A stretch of 64,000 nucleotides of DNA from the NCBI RefSeq assembly GCF_051020955.1, contig NC_135014.1, positions 37,404,742 to 37,468,741 on the forward strand. Direction: 5' to 3'. The position numbers were made by a program, and so were the translations under genes. Origin of the DNA: Megalopta genalis (lineage: Eukaryota > Arthropoda > Insecta > Hymenoptera > Halictidae). Each line of letters starts with the position of its first letter. Position 1 is the first letter of the stretch. Below the pieces are notes generated by a model. That model was not told the DNA's origin and searched no databases. It saw only the letters and a list, made by a program, of their open reading frames with translations. Shown here piece after piece: positions 45,690-56,878 of this stretch.

Positions 45690-46400
45690 GATATTTTTTT
45701 CACGGGTGCGGAGAACTGTGCTTACGGTCTCCGCGAAGTTTTGCGTCGATACCTCGATTGGTCGCGGTTCTAGATTTTTTTAATCGCTCGGAGATTGGTT
45801 TCGAGTGAAAGGAAAAGAGAGTCGCGACTTCCTCTGGATATCGCGTATCGAGAAATTATTTTTAGAAGCCCGTGACTGATGAGTGTTTTTTTGGAGCTTC
45901 CTGGAACTGTCCCCAAAGGTTCCGCGAAGTTTTGTGACGATATTTCGATCGGTTGTATTCCTAGAATTCTTTTAGTGGAGCTGGATCCGTGGCTTGAAAT
46001 AGGGAAAATTTGTCCGAGGATATCGTGTACTGAAATATAATTTCTGAGTACTATGGCTGCTCTAGGGATGCAATTATTTTTTACGGGAATACTGGAAGTG
46101 TCCTCGATATACCTGAAAAATTTTGCGGTGATATTTTGATCGATCGCCGGTCTAGAATTTTTCGAACCAAGGATACACTGATAGCTAGAACCAAGGAGAA
46201 ATTGTCAAATTTTTCCAAAATTATTCTACATTGAAAAATAATTTACGAGAACGCTGAGAGCACTGCAGACACAATTATTTTTCCAGGACTTCGTGGAAAT
46301 GTCTTTGAAGTCTCCGCAAAATTTCACAACGATCTCTCGCTTGGTTGTTTGACTACAATTTTTTGAGTTCAAAAGTGCAGTAAAGATTTTCATTTTTCTA
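45690..46400. repeat. Diverged ~195-bp tandem repeat, four units
   Basis: Units begin at about 45690, 45883, 46072 and 46273 with ATTATTTTTTACGGG-like starts. Each follows the same order: TGGAAATGTCC, TCCGCGAAGTTTTG, GACGATATTTCGATCGGTTG, TCTAGAATTTTT, TGTACTGAAAAATAATTT. Identity between units is low but the order is constant. No ORF spans it. Confidence 0.65.
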
Positions 46401-47034
46401 AGTAATGCGTCCGAGATCCGGCATAAAAATTCGAGAAAATCGTGGACTCGCGAGGAATGATGGGTTTTCACCGTTTCGGCGCCGAATCGAACGCTGTCTG
46501 TTTCTATAAATAGCCCAGCCGGTGTTCCGCAGACGGCTGACAAAGGTTACTTTAGCCACGCGTTTCCAAAAATCGCCACATTTAATCGAGTTTCCGGAGA
46601 CGTCCGGAAATAGACACCTGTCGGGCGAAAACGGCGCGGACGCCGGTTTATTTGCGGACCCGGAACGGAACGCGGAATAGGAATTTGCGAAATCGTTGCA
46701 ACCGGTAGTCGGGGGAGGGCGAATTTTCCCTCGGCCGGCAAAGTTATTCAAGGAACGCATGCATAATTGATGCCGTGTGCATTGTGAGTCAATCAGGCTG
46801 ATTAAACCGACTTACGATGGAAAAATTGTAACGTCTGTGTTAAATTCAGTTCGTTAGAGATTACATTATTCTCACTTTCGTTACCAAGAGCAACCATTTT
46901 CGCTCGCTATACCGGGCCAAGCTGTGCAAAATCATTTTTATCTATAACCTATTATATATTTTTCTGTAAACAAATATTTTTCTTCTCACTCTGTGAGAAT
47001 TCTCTAAACTTCTATACGTTCTCCTTTATGGAGT

Positions 47035-47230
47035 ATTTTGTTAACTAATGGGTAACTTCCCGTGCATATTTAATAAATAAATAAAAATGCATTACTGTGT
47101 AACTGCAGTTATTGTTTCGGTGAAATTTTGTCTGATCAAAGGTCGTCCATATACTACTTACAAGACTACCGTTCGACTTTATTCATTTATTTATTGAATA
47201 TATACGGGAAGTTACTTGTTGGTTATAAAA
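47035..47230. repeat. Foldback with ~45-bp arms
   Basis: AACTAATGGGTAACTTCCCG followed by AATAAATAAATAAA (to ~47088) is the inverse of 47177-47226. The loop is ~90 bp. Weaker pairing continues outward (CAAATATTTTTC). Possibly a small MITE; no clear target duplication. Confidence 0.55.
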
Positions 47231-48744
47231 ATACATAAAAAAATATTTCAAAAAATACGGGAAAGAGATTTAGACTGTTCGACATAAGCTGTCCTTCTTA
47301 CCTCTCTCAGCCGCTTCCGGAATCAGACTCTATTCTATTCGACCCTCTAAAGAGGCTACACCTATTCTCTGCTCGCCCGATTTAAATCTGCACTCGTCTG
47401 GCAAAACAGCCTCTTTCACCGACTCGGAGCGACGCTATATTCTCTCCTCATCTAGCTAACTGCCCTCCATGTTCCCACAGTCCAACCACAGTCATCCCAA
47501 TCCACTGGTCTAATCCAAACAGCCTGCACTTGTCCCATCAAACAGCAATCCACTTCCTCGACCAGGAGACAAAGTCGACGAGCCTCGGCCGTATCCGCGG
47601 CACGCATTTTCTCCCCGGGCAGGGGGGAAGCATCCATATAAACATCCGTTCTAATTACCGGAGTACAATCGTCGTGAAAAAGTAATGCGGCAGAGGCGCG
47701 CGTGCCCATCCCGCAATCAGCGGAAAAGGCAGAGAGGCGGCGTGCGGCGGCTGCTATTGCCGCGCAGCTTGGCTAACACCCTAAATCCTCGGCGATTGTC
47801 AGAGCGGAACCGTCAAGGATACGGAACGGTGGTTCGCCAGTCAGCATCCCGGGTCACGCGACTATGTAATCGGACAGTTGGGTGGCGGGCCAGGGACAGA
47901 AACAGAAACAGAAACAGGGGCGAAGGCTGGGACAGGGGCAGGGACAGGGACAGGGCCGGCGTTGTTTCGGCCGTCGGGGCTGAAATTTTCGGTCGTTGCA
48001 TGAATTTGGCAGGGACAATGTATCACGTTCGGCCGGCGAGCGGGTAATAGGCGAGCCGGAGAGGCCAGAACCGCAACGTATCTGCAGTACAAGCCACATT
48101 CGTAGCACGGCGGAACTCTGCGCCGCGGCGCACGGCCAGCCCGCATCCGTGCACACCGACACAACCGCCGCTCCACAGCGCACACAGGTGGAACGCGTTT
48201 ATGGGCTGGCGCGCGCACAAAGGCGAGCGAATGCTCGCTCCGCTCGCTCTGTTCGCTCTGCTCGTTCGGCTGGCGCAGGGTCGTCTGCGACTCGCGACGC
48301 AAAGTGGAACGGAACATCATTTTCGTGGACGTCATCGGGAAATCGTCGATATTTTGTGTCATAGCTGTGTTAAATTGATTAAAATGTTTAAATAAAAGAA
48401 CATGGGAAAATGGAGGAACGAGAGGAGAATTCTAAAGCAGAAAAATTAGCTGCTGATTGCTGCGTTTAATGAAATAAAGGTTGCTAAACGATGAAATTTT
48501 AATGAAGTTAGAATATTCATAATTTTTGTAGATAATTATTGTTAATAAGATAGCCAATAATATGGGAAACATTGAGAACTTATTCAATGAAATAACCTAG
48601 GCATTAATTATTATACTGCGGATTTTGATAGGATAGGTGAAACATAAAATAGTGAACAAAATTAGAATAAACTAAAAACGTTGATACGTTAATTACAACT
48701 TGTTAGAATTATTTAAGAGAGAAATAAGATTGCACCTGGCTCCT
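47231..48744. other. Unique stretch, CpG-rich 47600-48350
   Basis: A hexamer tract (GGGACA/GAAACA)n lies at 47893-47962. Frames up to 166 codons on the minus strand are shadowed on the plus strand. The CpG island-like part could be a promoter. No gene is proven. Confidence 0.45.
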
Positions 48745-49066
48745 ACGTCTTGCAATTCGTGCAGACAATTTTTATTTTGCACAAAGATCCGCAGTCCGAT
48801 AATTATTTAAAGTGGAGCAACTGGAAAGAAAAAATGGAATTTTCGCAACAGTCAGATTCGCATGCGTTTTGATTAAACCTGATACAAATGTAAAGTTCAT
48901 TTCTTTGTGTTTGCTTCTGCTACGATCACTTATTAACACTTTAATGGCCGCTCCCGCAACATGCGTGTGATGCTACCGCCGAAGATTATTGGAAAAACAA
49001 CAAAAAGGACGAAGAATCTTTCTTTCTATTTAATAAATTGCGCTCATACTTAACTCGTTTCGTATA

Positions 49067-49420
49067 CAGTGTGTCTCAAAAATATCTCGCAATTCGAAAG
49101 TAGGGGATTCCTGAGGTCATTTGAAGCAACTTTTTCCTTAGCGAAAATGCAACCCGCGGCTTCGTTTACGAGTTATTAACGAAAAACAGTGACCAATGAG
49201 AGGCGAGCTCGGCTGGCGCGAGGCGATCGAGCCAATGAGCGGAACTAGGCTTCGTGCGCTGGTTGGCTGGGCCGCCTCGCATCAGCCGTACTCGATCTTT
49301 ATTGGTCACTGTTTTTCGTTAATAACTCGTTAACGGTGCCTCGGAGAAAATTTTTGTAAAGGAAGAAGTTGCTTCAAATGATCCAAGGAACCCGCCGTTT
49401 CCGGATTGCGAGACATTTTT
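49067..49420. mobile_element. 365-bp MITE, copy 7, right tip lost
   Basis: Starts CAGTGTGTCTCAAAAATATC after TATA. Ends at GCGAGACATTTTTG without the GGGACACCCTG tip. Confidence 0.8.
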
Positions 49421-49469
49421 GTGTAAATTAGTAAATTTCTGTAAATTAGCAAGTGCGTGGATTAAAACT

Positions 49470-49740
49470 AATGATGATGATCCTGTTACATCTCGCGTCG
49501 TTCGTCCCGATCCAGTTGAAAGATTAGTCGGATGAATAAAACATCGATTAGTTAAAATATCGGTAATAAACAAAGGGTGTACGAAGGGATCGTCGTGTTT
49601 GCTATGCGAATAAAATTAAAAAACCATACATACTTTATGTGTAAGACTTGCCAAGTACTTTCACATGTAGGTGATTGCTCTGATAATTATCACGCGAAGG
49701 AAAAATATGAAATTCGTTGTATCAAATGTGTTGTTATTGT
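49470..49740 (+). pseudogene. piggyBac-like transposase C-terminal fragment
   Basis: Reads, with one frameshift and stops, as RPDPVERLVG, then RRVCYANKIKKP in one frame, and YFMCKTCQVLSHVGDCSDNYH in the next. The C..C / C..C...C....YH layout after an R-L-x-G-x-x-H region is that of the cysteine-rich C-terminal domain of piggyBac-family transposases, which binds DNA at the element ends. The catalytic core is missing. Not functional. Confidence 0.6.
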
Positions 49741-49885
49741 TGTTGTTTCTTGTTTTATGTGTACGTTCGCACACGTTGAATTATTTCACGAATTTACATC
49801 AAGTTGTTTTAAATTAATCCTTCGAAAATATTGCCGGCCCCTGGCGACGTTTGGCCGCGTGGACGCGCGGCCATTAAAGTGTTAA

Positions 49886-50661
49886 AAATTCAACGAAGCT
49901 GCAGTACAAAATTTCGACAATCAATTCGCCCGGCCGGTGGTGTTCAAGAACATAGACGCTCCGTTCCACTGTGCGACGTCGCCGTGCGACGGCCGAGCAC
50001 GTGCAAATATCGGCTCGCAAACACGCCGCCGATTAGCCCTCCGCGACCCTGCCGCCGCTTCCGCGATGCCGTGACTTAGGGCTGGCTAATTTCGGACCCG
50101 AAGCACCGCCGCTTCCGGCCACCGTCGCGCTGCCTTTATGGCATCCCGGGCGCACCATGGCGACCCGGCCGGAGCCTCGCAGCGTTATTACTCCCGGCGA
50201 AAAGGGATCCGAGAGGGATCTTTGTTGATCCATTTACTTGGGAACTATTTACTCGGTGCACTAATTCTGGAATGAACCCCGACGCTGGCGGGGATGAACT
50301 GTTTTCTCGATTACCGTTCGAGCCGGCGCGGCGTCGTCCATTCATCGCGCTTCCACTATTTTCACAGGATATCCAAAGAAAGACGCGGCTCCTTCTTCCT
50401 CCTCATTGATAATTTTAGTAGAAAGATACGAGAAACGTTGAACGCGTAATCAACTTAACAACGTAACTTTTCGATTTCAATTCGGTTAAATAAATTACCG
50501 GAAGTTTGCGGAATCCTCGAGCTGATTGGCGTGGCAGTCTGAGTGTTAGATATGAACGAACGCGGTAATTGAAAAGTGATTTCGGAGTCGCAACTCGATG
50601 GAATGAACGCGAGACATCAAATAATCAGTTATCTACATAGGTATTGAAATTTTACAGGACT
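49886..50661. other. Unique stretch
   Basis: CpG-rich to 50350, then AT-richer. No gene or repeat recognised. Confidence 0.4.
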
Positions 50662-50719
50662 TTAATGTTAGATTTGCGGAGCAGTAAAAGTAGCTTTTTT
50701 CTATTAGTTTATAAAAGTA

Positions 50720-50957
50720 ATTATTTTGATCATCTTTTAAATTTTCGTTGCAAGGCCAGATAAAAAAGTTCAAAAACGAGAGTTTTTTTGGTTTTATCTG
50801 TCATTGCAAATAATAGCAAAATTAAAAAAAAACATTTTGGTCATTGTCTAGTATACTAGTCCCTCTATCATCTAAAAAAAAATTCAAGTCACTTAGTCCA
50901 GTTTTAAAAAAAATTATTATATTTTAAAAGGTGTACGAACACTTCTGCGGGGCATTG
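50720..50957. mobile_element. Tc1-like element, right part
   Basis: Ends GGTGTACGAACACTTCTGCG GGGCATTG, followed by TA. Related to the right part of 8036-8865. The left terminus was not found. Confidence 0.55.
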
Positions 50958-50979
50958 TATATTATATAATATGAAATAG

Positions 50980-51047
50980 CATCTCCTCTTCCCAAATTGT
51001 CCATTTTTGCTTGCAAGCTGAAGGTCAATTAGGGAGAATTTACTGTA
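50980..51047. mobile_element. Palindromic MITE, right end only, copy 8
   Basis: ATCTCCTCTTCCCAAATTGT to AGGGAGAATTTACTGTA; only about 70 bp remain. Confidence 0.65.
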
Positions 51048-51065
51048 TTGTAATATTTGCCACAA

Positions 51066-51312
51066 TTAATCCTTTGCACTCGAAGCTAAATTAACGTAAA
51101 ATTTAAGATAGTTTTTCTAACCCGCGGTACTTCCATTTTATATAACCTAGTGCATTTGGAACATGCGAAATTGAATTTTGCAACTCGTGCAACAGTTACG
51201 CTTTCAACCGTTCTTTCAATATAAACAAATTTGATTAATCAAATTATTTTGAAACGTGACCTAACAGTTTTTAATGGCACCTCGGAGTCGCCGCTCGAGT
51301 GCAAATTATTAA
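51066..51312. mobile_element. TTAA MITE, CCTTTGCACTCGA family
   Basis: TTAATCCTTTGCACTCGAAG and the inverse GCTCGAGTGCAAATTATTAA. 247 bp. Same family as 40904-41838 but in the opposite orientation. Confidence 0.75.
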
Positions 51313-51440
51313 TAACAGATGTATTGAACAAATAACTCACAAATTTGCATTATCATAAACTGTATTAATTCGCAATAATAAATAATCGTAAATTAAGGAA
51401 TTAGTGACCCGTCGTTTTGACGAGTTCCGTAAATCTAGTG

Positions 51441-52453
51441 TTAACCCTTTGCACTCCGCTGTCCCCTCTCGTGGGACATTAAAGTTTATTGGTGACTTCG
51501 GGGAATTGAGTTATTTCAGCGCAACTTTTTGAGTCATGCATGTTTCCCTGAAGTTTTCTCTTGAAATGGCACTAGAAATCAAATCAAAATATAGTAAAAT
51601 TACTAAGATATATACAAGGAAATGTCAGCGAATTTTGACGAGAACGTGAGATGCGTGCTCACGACGTTCCAAGCACTTCAAAGACGCCACTTGAAAAGAG
51701 CGATAAGGCAAGTTTGTAGAAGAAAGATCGGTATGCGAACATAGCACACACTGTATAGTGAGATTTATAATCATAAAATCTGGAGGAAAAGATTTTCAAA
51801 GCTGAACTGTCTGGTTTGAAGCGTCGAGCGATATAGATCTAACGAGTGAGAAAATCGGAAAAGTGATTCTTCTCTTGGTAAATAAATTGCTTGGTAAAAG
51901 TTTTTTTGGTAAATATTATCTTGTGAGTTAGTAATAAAAATTAGAAAATTTCAACCTATGTATTTATTCATATTTTTATTAGAACAATGGCAAAACGTTC
52001 AAACACGAATGAGTCTCATAACACAAGTAGTAGTGAAGATGAGCTCCAGATAGACGTTTATACAGATATGTTAGAAATGTTACACAGAAATGTTACTACA
52101 GATATGTAGAAGGTTTTCTTCTACAGTTAGTCTATCGTTTTGATAACAGTGATAGTGATATCGTCCAAGCAACAAGGCGACGAGAGAAAGAGTTCGCATA
52201 GATAGCGATTACAACATCAAAACAAAATTATAAAACAAACAATAACGAAATTATAAAAAATAAAATATTGATATTTTTGCAAATTTCTCGATTTCAGCCA
52301 AATTCATATAAGTCCAATATCATTATAATATGTTAGTTAGTTCTAAAACCATACTAAATAATACGAGGGTCTGTAAATGCCCGTTTCTGCGGAAAAGTGG
52401 CGCTGAGTAGCTGGTAGCCAACGTCCAGAATGGTTCGGAGTGCTAAGGGTTAA
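51441..52453 (+). mobile_element. 1-kb TTAA element with transposase start
   Basis: TTAACCCTTTGCACTCCGCT and the inverse CGGAGTGCTAAGGGTTAA. It shares its left TTAA with the previous element, so one inserted at the border of the other. TGTCCC..GGGACA forms a hairpin near the left end. It contains a short acidic reading frame at 51987. Confidence 0.8.
51987..52109 (+). pseudogene. Possible piggyBac-like N-terminus
   Basis: A 40-codon frame starting MAKRSNTNESHNTSSSEDEL: basic start, then Ser/Glu/Asp-rich, as is usual at the N-terminus of piggyBac-type transposases. It ends at a TAG, and no catalytic part follows before the right terminus. Identity is supported mainly by its place inside a TTAA element. 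Confidence 0.4.
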
Positions 52454-53123
52454 GAAGCGTGACGGACCATTCGTGGCACGAAGTATGAATCTCAAGGTTT
52501 CATCCTCCAGCGCGGAATATTCGTGCAAGAAGAAACTCTTGAGGGGATCGCCGGAAGGAGCCAAGCTCCACCCCGGTTTCCATATATTTCTTGGAAGGAC
52601 GATTCGCAGAATCAGCTAACTTCCAGATCTTGATCACCCCGGAGCCCTAAGCCCTCGAGCAGCCCCCGATTGGTGAAAGTTCTCCCCAAGAGCGAAGCAA
52701 AGCCGCGGCTCCAAAGGTTGCACGGACGCGTAGAGCACCGGCCAGAAGCATCCGGGGATGACTAGGAACTGTGACTACATGGGAGTTGCAGTCCGGATGC
52801 CGGCAGCCCCAAGCAATCAGGGAGTCCCACCCCTTCTAACCTAGCTAGTCAGTGCTGCGGTTGCACCATTGTGGCGGCGGCGGTAGCCCCATATCGCGGA
52901 GTAGGGTGCTCGCATCTGCCGTGAGAATTGCGGTTAACCGGACCGCGCAGTGTCCTGCTTAAATGCCGGAGTTTTAGGAAGGACTCGCGAACGCGGTCAC
53001 CCGGGTACCTGCTGCCAATAGTGACAGCGCACGGTGCTGCTACAGAAGCCCGAAATCATGATCGAAACGATGACGTGTCGTCGACGTCGATGACGACGCG
53101 ATGGGAGCGACGAAGAAATATAT
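52454..53123. other. CpG-rich unique stretch
   Basis: Non-repetitive with no known gene. A 75-codon frame at 52928-53155 ends within mariner sequence. It could be a 5' part of some retroelement or host regulatory DNA; I cannot tell. Confidence 0.35.
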
Positions 53124-53125
53124 TA

Positions 53126-53682
53126 GGTCTACCGGAAAGTTCTGTCCGTTTTTGAATTGAAATATAACACAATTTTCATACATTTAATAATATTTATTGT
53201 AGAATATACTTTCCATCGTTACTTGTGACTTCTTGCCAGCGTGATGGCAACTTGTAAATGCCATTTTAAAAAAATGATTTATTTTTAGAGGCGAAGAACT
53301 CAACTAGTGCTCGGTTGACATCAGCTTCAGTTTTGATTCTTTTTTCCTGTAAAAAGTTTTGCAAAGAGAGAAACAAGTGATAATCGGAGGGTGCTAGGTC
53401 TGGGGAGTATGGTGGATGCGACAGAATTTCCCAGCCTAGCTCTGCGATTGTCTGACGAGTCGCCAAAGCAGCATGTGGTCTGGCATTATCATCGGTAGCC
53501 ATGTTTTCACGATCGCGTCTCGCTTAATAATGACATGAGACATCTTTGTTTCAGTTTATTTAGGAGAGTACATGTGTGTAAATGCAATGATAAAGAGAGA
53601 TAGTCATATATGTCTCAAATCAACATCTGCATACGGATTGAAACTTGAAGTGACACTATCGGACAGAACTTTCCGGTAGACC
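53126..53682 (-). mobile_element. Deleted mariner, GGTCTACCGGAAAG family
   Basis: Perfect terminal inverted repeats of about 26 bp (GGTCTACCGGAAAGTTCTGT at both ends), flanked by TA at 53124-53125 and 53683-53684. 557 bp, so more than half is missing. It contains the transposase start (near 53543) joined to its C-terminal half. The perfect TIRs suggest that it moved after the internal deletion. Confidence 0.9.
53190..53543 (-). pseudogene. Mariner transposase deletion relic
   Basis: On the minus strand a short start (MSHVIIKRDAI) runs into DNARPHAALATRQ, HPPYSPDLAPSDYHLF and LVEFFASK, then, after a frameshift at a T/A run near 53270, a typical end (LPSRWQEVTSND). Second and third catalytic Asp positions remain; the HTH domain and first Asp are deleted. 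Confidence 0.85.
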
Positions 53683-53684
53683 TA

Positions 53685-54507
53685 ATATTTTCTGTCCCGA
53701 GGATGAAATCGAGAGAAGTGCGTTGGACTGAATGCAGATTTTTGTCAACATTTGGGGATTCGTAATCAGAATTCTCGGAAACGTGCAGATTCCAATTTTT
53801 GAGAAAATCGAATCATTTTTTCGGCTATCCGGCCGCTATATTGGATTCGCCATTTTGTTCTTCGAAATTTAAAATTCAGATTCTCGTGAATTCAGATTCC
53901 TAGATGAAAATCTTCGTATGTACAAAGGGCCTAGCCAATTAAGATGGTCAAAATTGCCCTTAGAGGTTTTTTAATGAGTTCGATGGCTGTGCAAAATTTC
54001 AACCCTGTAACTTGTCCGTGAAGGTAGTTGCAGGGTAAATTGGATTTCGGCGCTTTTCCGCCCATTTCCCCCCTTCGGTGACTTCTTTAGATTTAAAAAA
54101 AAATGTGGTTTATTTCGGACATCAAGCCGAGTATTATAGAATTTTTTCAGATTTTTTGGTTGCAAGCTGTGGTTATCAAAAATGGAAAACCAAAGAAAAT
54201 CGGAAAATTGAAGATATCTCTAAAACAAAAATACTATGCCACTCTGAAATTAATTCTCTGATAAGGTACTATCACGAGCAACGCGCTCGATTTTTCTCAG
54301 ATTTTTCGTAAAACTGCGACATCGTAAAAGAAGATGAAAATATTTGTCGACGTTTTTGCTGCGAGGACGAAAGTTACTACTTCTTGAGTTTAACGCAAGT
54401 ATAGATTAAGTAATTTCAAACGTTATTACATTGAAACAAGCAATTTTGTAATCTAGAAAATGCGATCTAAGGAAAAGTAAAAATTGTGATGTGCACATTG
54501 CAATATA
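53685..54507. other. Unique stretch
   Basis: AT-rich. Contains common TTCAAATTTC-type sequence but no family I can define, and no gene. Confidence 0.35.
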
Positions 54508-54858
54508 CATGGTGTTCGGAAAATCGTGGTACAACCAGCAAGTGGATGGTTCTACATGCAAAAATAAGTTGAGACAGAGGAATAAAATTTTTTTATTTAA
54601 GTCTCCGTTTTCGAGAAAACCGAGTTTAAAGATGCGTCAAATTCGCGTGGCTTTTAATATGACGAGAAATATAATAGAATTAATATATCATGACTAGACG
54701 CGTCAGAGTTGAATCCTACTCAATAGTATTACTTTCTCAACCTAATATTTCTCAAAAACGGAGCCTCAAATAAAAAAATGTTATTCCTCTTTCTCGACTT
54801 ATTTTTGCATGTAGAATCACTCCCTAGCCGGTTGTACCACGATTTTCCGAACACCCTG
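54508..54858. mobile_element. 351-bp MITE with CATGGTGTTCGGAAAATC ends
   Basis: Left end is CATGGTGTTCGGAAAATCGT and the right end, read inverted, CAGGGTGTTCGGAAAATCGT. TATA lies on both sides. Long arms (GGTACAACC, TGCAAAAATAAGT, GGAATAA) pair. Shares the CAGGGTG tip with the 365-bp family but is otherwise unrelated. Confidence 0.85.
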
Positions 54859-56878
54859 TATACCTAAAGGTTCATACATGTTTAAACGTCTTCGGTTGGC
54901 GGAGTGGATAAGATGGCCGACTACGGAGACACTATTCTGGGGCTCCGTTTTCATTAGAATCCTTTATTTGGCTCCCAAAATTTGTCCGAGGCCCGGACAC
55001 TTTGTTGCTCGGCCCGCCAGGTGGTTTGTCGCGGCTCGTGTAGGGCCTCGTTTGAAGACTCGTCTTGCCGGGTCCCGAAAATTCTGGGAAGCCCGAGGGC
55101 GAGAGTCGTCGCGACGGATAAAGCCAGCGAGGGTCTAATCCCTTTACACGGTGGCTCGGACTTGAACGCGAGGCCTCGGGGTGAGCCGGTCCTCCGAGGA
55201 CACCGCGAACCGTTCGCGTTCCCGTTCCCGTTTCCTCTGCGGGGCTCGCTGCGGGCTCGTCGAGCCGAATAAAAAATTCCCGGCGAGGATATCGAAGGAT
55301 CGGAAGGAGGATACGCTGGAGGATCCTTGACCCGGTTACCGGGACCTGGCCGCAGAACATCAACCTAACCTGCAGCCAGCCAGGTCCGAAAGGCCTGTCT
55401 TTAGGAAGTCGTTAAAGCGAAAGGTCTCTCCCACTTTCTCTCTCCCCTCTTCTCTCTCTCTCTCTTTCTATCTCTCTCTCTCCCCTCTTCTCTCTCTCTC
55501 CCTCTCTCTATCTCCGTTCGTTTCTCTCCTTCTGCTCCCTCCGCTCGTTCTTAAACCGCGCAACACTGTTTCGCGGCTCGTTATTGTCGCGACTCGAGCT
55601 TCTTCCTCTCTGGCATCTATTAAAATAATAACGAGGCAGGGTGTCTCGGTTCCTCGCCGATGCGGGACTCGTATCGAGTTTCCCTCGACCTGCTGCGCCG
55701 GAAACGGCCTGTTCGAGCGGCCAACGAGACGCGATTTAACCGAGCACGCCGGCAAAATTAGTGGCGGCACCCGAATATTCGCTAAAAAAAAGAAAATAAT
55801 AAAGTCCTGAGAACGATTGATCGTGGTGCGACTCGCGGTCGTTTCGATTTCGGCGAGGCTGGCTCCGGCCACTGGTTGTCCTTATTCCACTTGTTCCACG
55901 ATTCAAGCGTTCTACTTGCCCGCCGCATGGCTGACCTATTCTACTCGCCACGTCGATGCGCCGCATTTATTCTACTAATTGTACAGTAACGCGCAGTTCT
56001 TTCGCTCGTCCGATCATCGATTGCCATTGCTCCCTTCGCCAAAATCGCGAGCTTGTTCTATTCCACTTATTCGAACTTATAGAACTGTACCCATTCTTAA
56101 CGACAATAATCTATTCCAGAATAAATTATGTCTGTTTCACATATCCGATCAACGCTGAAAGTACCATCGCTGATAAAATGATCGCGTTCACGTTTCTTAT
56201 TTTGCGATCATTGGAATCATAAAGCCGTTTGCATTGCAAAATTGTCGATTTCTTTGTTCAAATACGCACTGTTACGAAAATTACGAAAAATTTCAATAAG
56301 TTTGGTCTTATCATTTTTATAATGCAACAAGTATCAGTAACGTTTGGACCTTGGCACGTTTAATGGTAAAAAAAAACAGTGACTTGTTGTGTTCGTGATT
56401 GTTCCTATGCCACTATTTTATCATAGAATGAAAATTATTTGATTTCTTTGAACGATAGCGAAGCACACTCTATTTGTCTGGTTTGAAACTGTGCTCATTC
56501 CACTTGTCTGTTTCAAAACCGTACTTATTCCACTTGGCTGATCAAAAACAGTGCCTGTTCTAATTCTACTTCACGACCGAAGACTGTACTAATCCCACTT
56601 GTCCGACCAAAGACCACATCCAGACCACTTCTCTGACTAAGAACTTCGGCTATCCTGTTTGTCTGGCAGAAAACTGTGCATGCTTGCCCGACCAAAAAGT
56701 GTCTATTCTACTCGTGCAACCAAATGCTGTATACGTCCTTCACTTGCCCGAATAAAGGTTGCATTCGTTCTACTTGTCTGACTAAGAACCCCGTTTCTCA
56801 GAATAGAAACTGTACCTTCTTGTCTGGCTAAAAGTTGTCTATTCTACTAGCGGAACCATATGCTGCGTTCTGTTCTAA
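54859..56878. other. Unique CpG-rich stretch, CT tracts and degenerate repeats
   Basis: A tRNA A-box-like TTGGCGGAGTGG lies at 54895 without a fitting B box or cloverleaf. A small hairpin, GGACCTGGC..GCCAGGTCC, lies at about 55340-55386. CT tracts are at 55430-55512. About 56460-56880 is a degenerate ~37-bp repeat (TTCCACTTGTCTGACCAAA type). No gene. Confidence 0.5.

Larger units (their letters stand above)
48933..49885 (+). mobile_element. TTAA element with piggyBac-like C-terminal relic
   Basis: Clean terminal inverted repeats TTAACACTTTAATGGCCGC and GCGGCCATTAAAGTGTTAA. It hosts the 365-bp MITE at 49067-49420. Coding-like remnants follow at 49470-49740. This links TTAA-bounded elements in the window to a piggyBac-type enzyme. 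Confidence 0.8.
50662..51444. mobile_element. TTAA element with three nested pieces
   Basis: TTAATGTTAGATTTGCGGAG on the left, and the inverse on the right ending CCGTAAATCTAGTGTTAA at 51444. Inside lie a Tc1-like right end (to 50957), a partial palindromic MITE (50980-51047) and a TTAA MITE (51066-51312). The same family flanks 62433-63081. Confidence 0.7.

Noticed and set aside
52454..53123. LINE or R-element 5' region
   Set aside because: GC-rich with unusual motifs but no reverse-transcriptase-like frame, poly-A or target duplication.
54888..55140. Possible tRNA or tRNA-derived SINE (A-box-like TTGGCGGAGTGG)
   Set aside because: No cloverleaf can be drawn, and the only B-box-like sequence (GGTCTAATCCC) is ~240 bp away.
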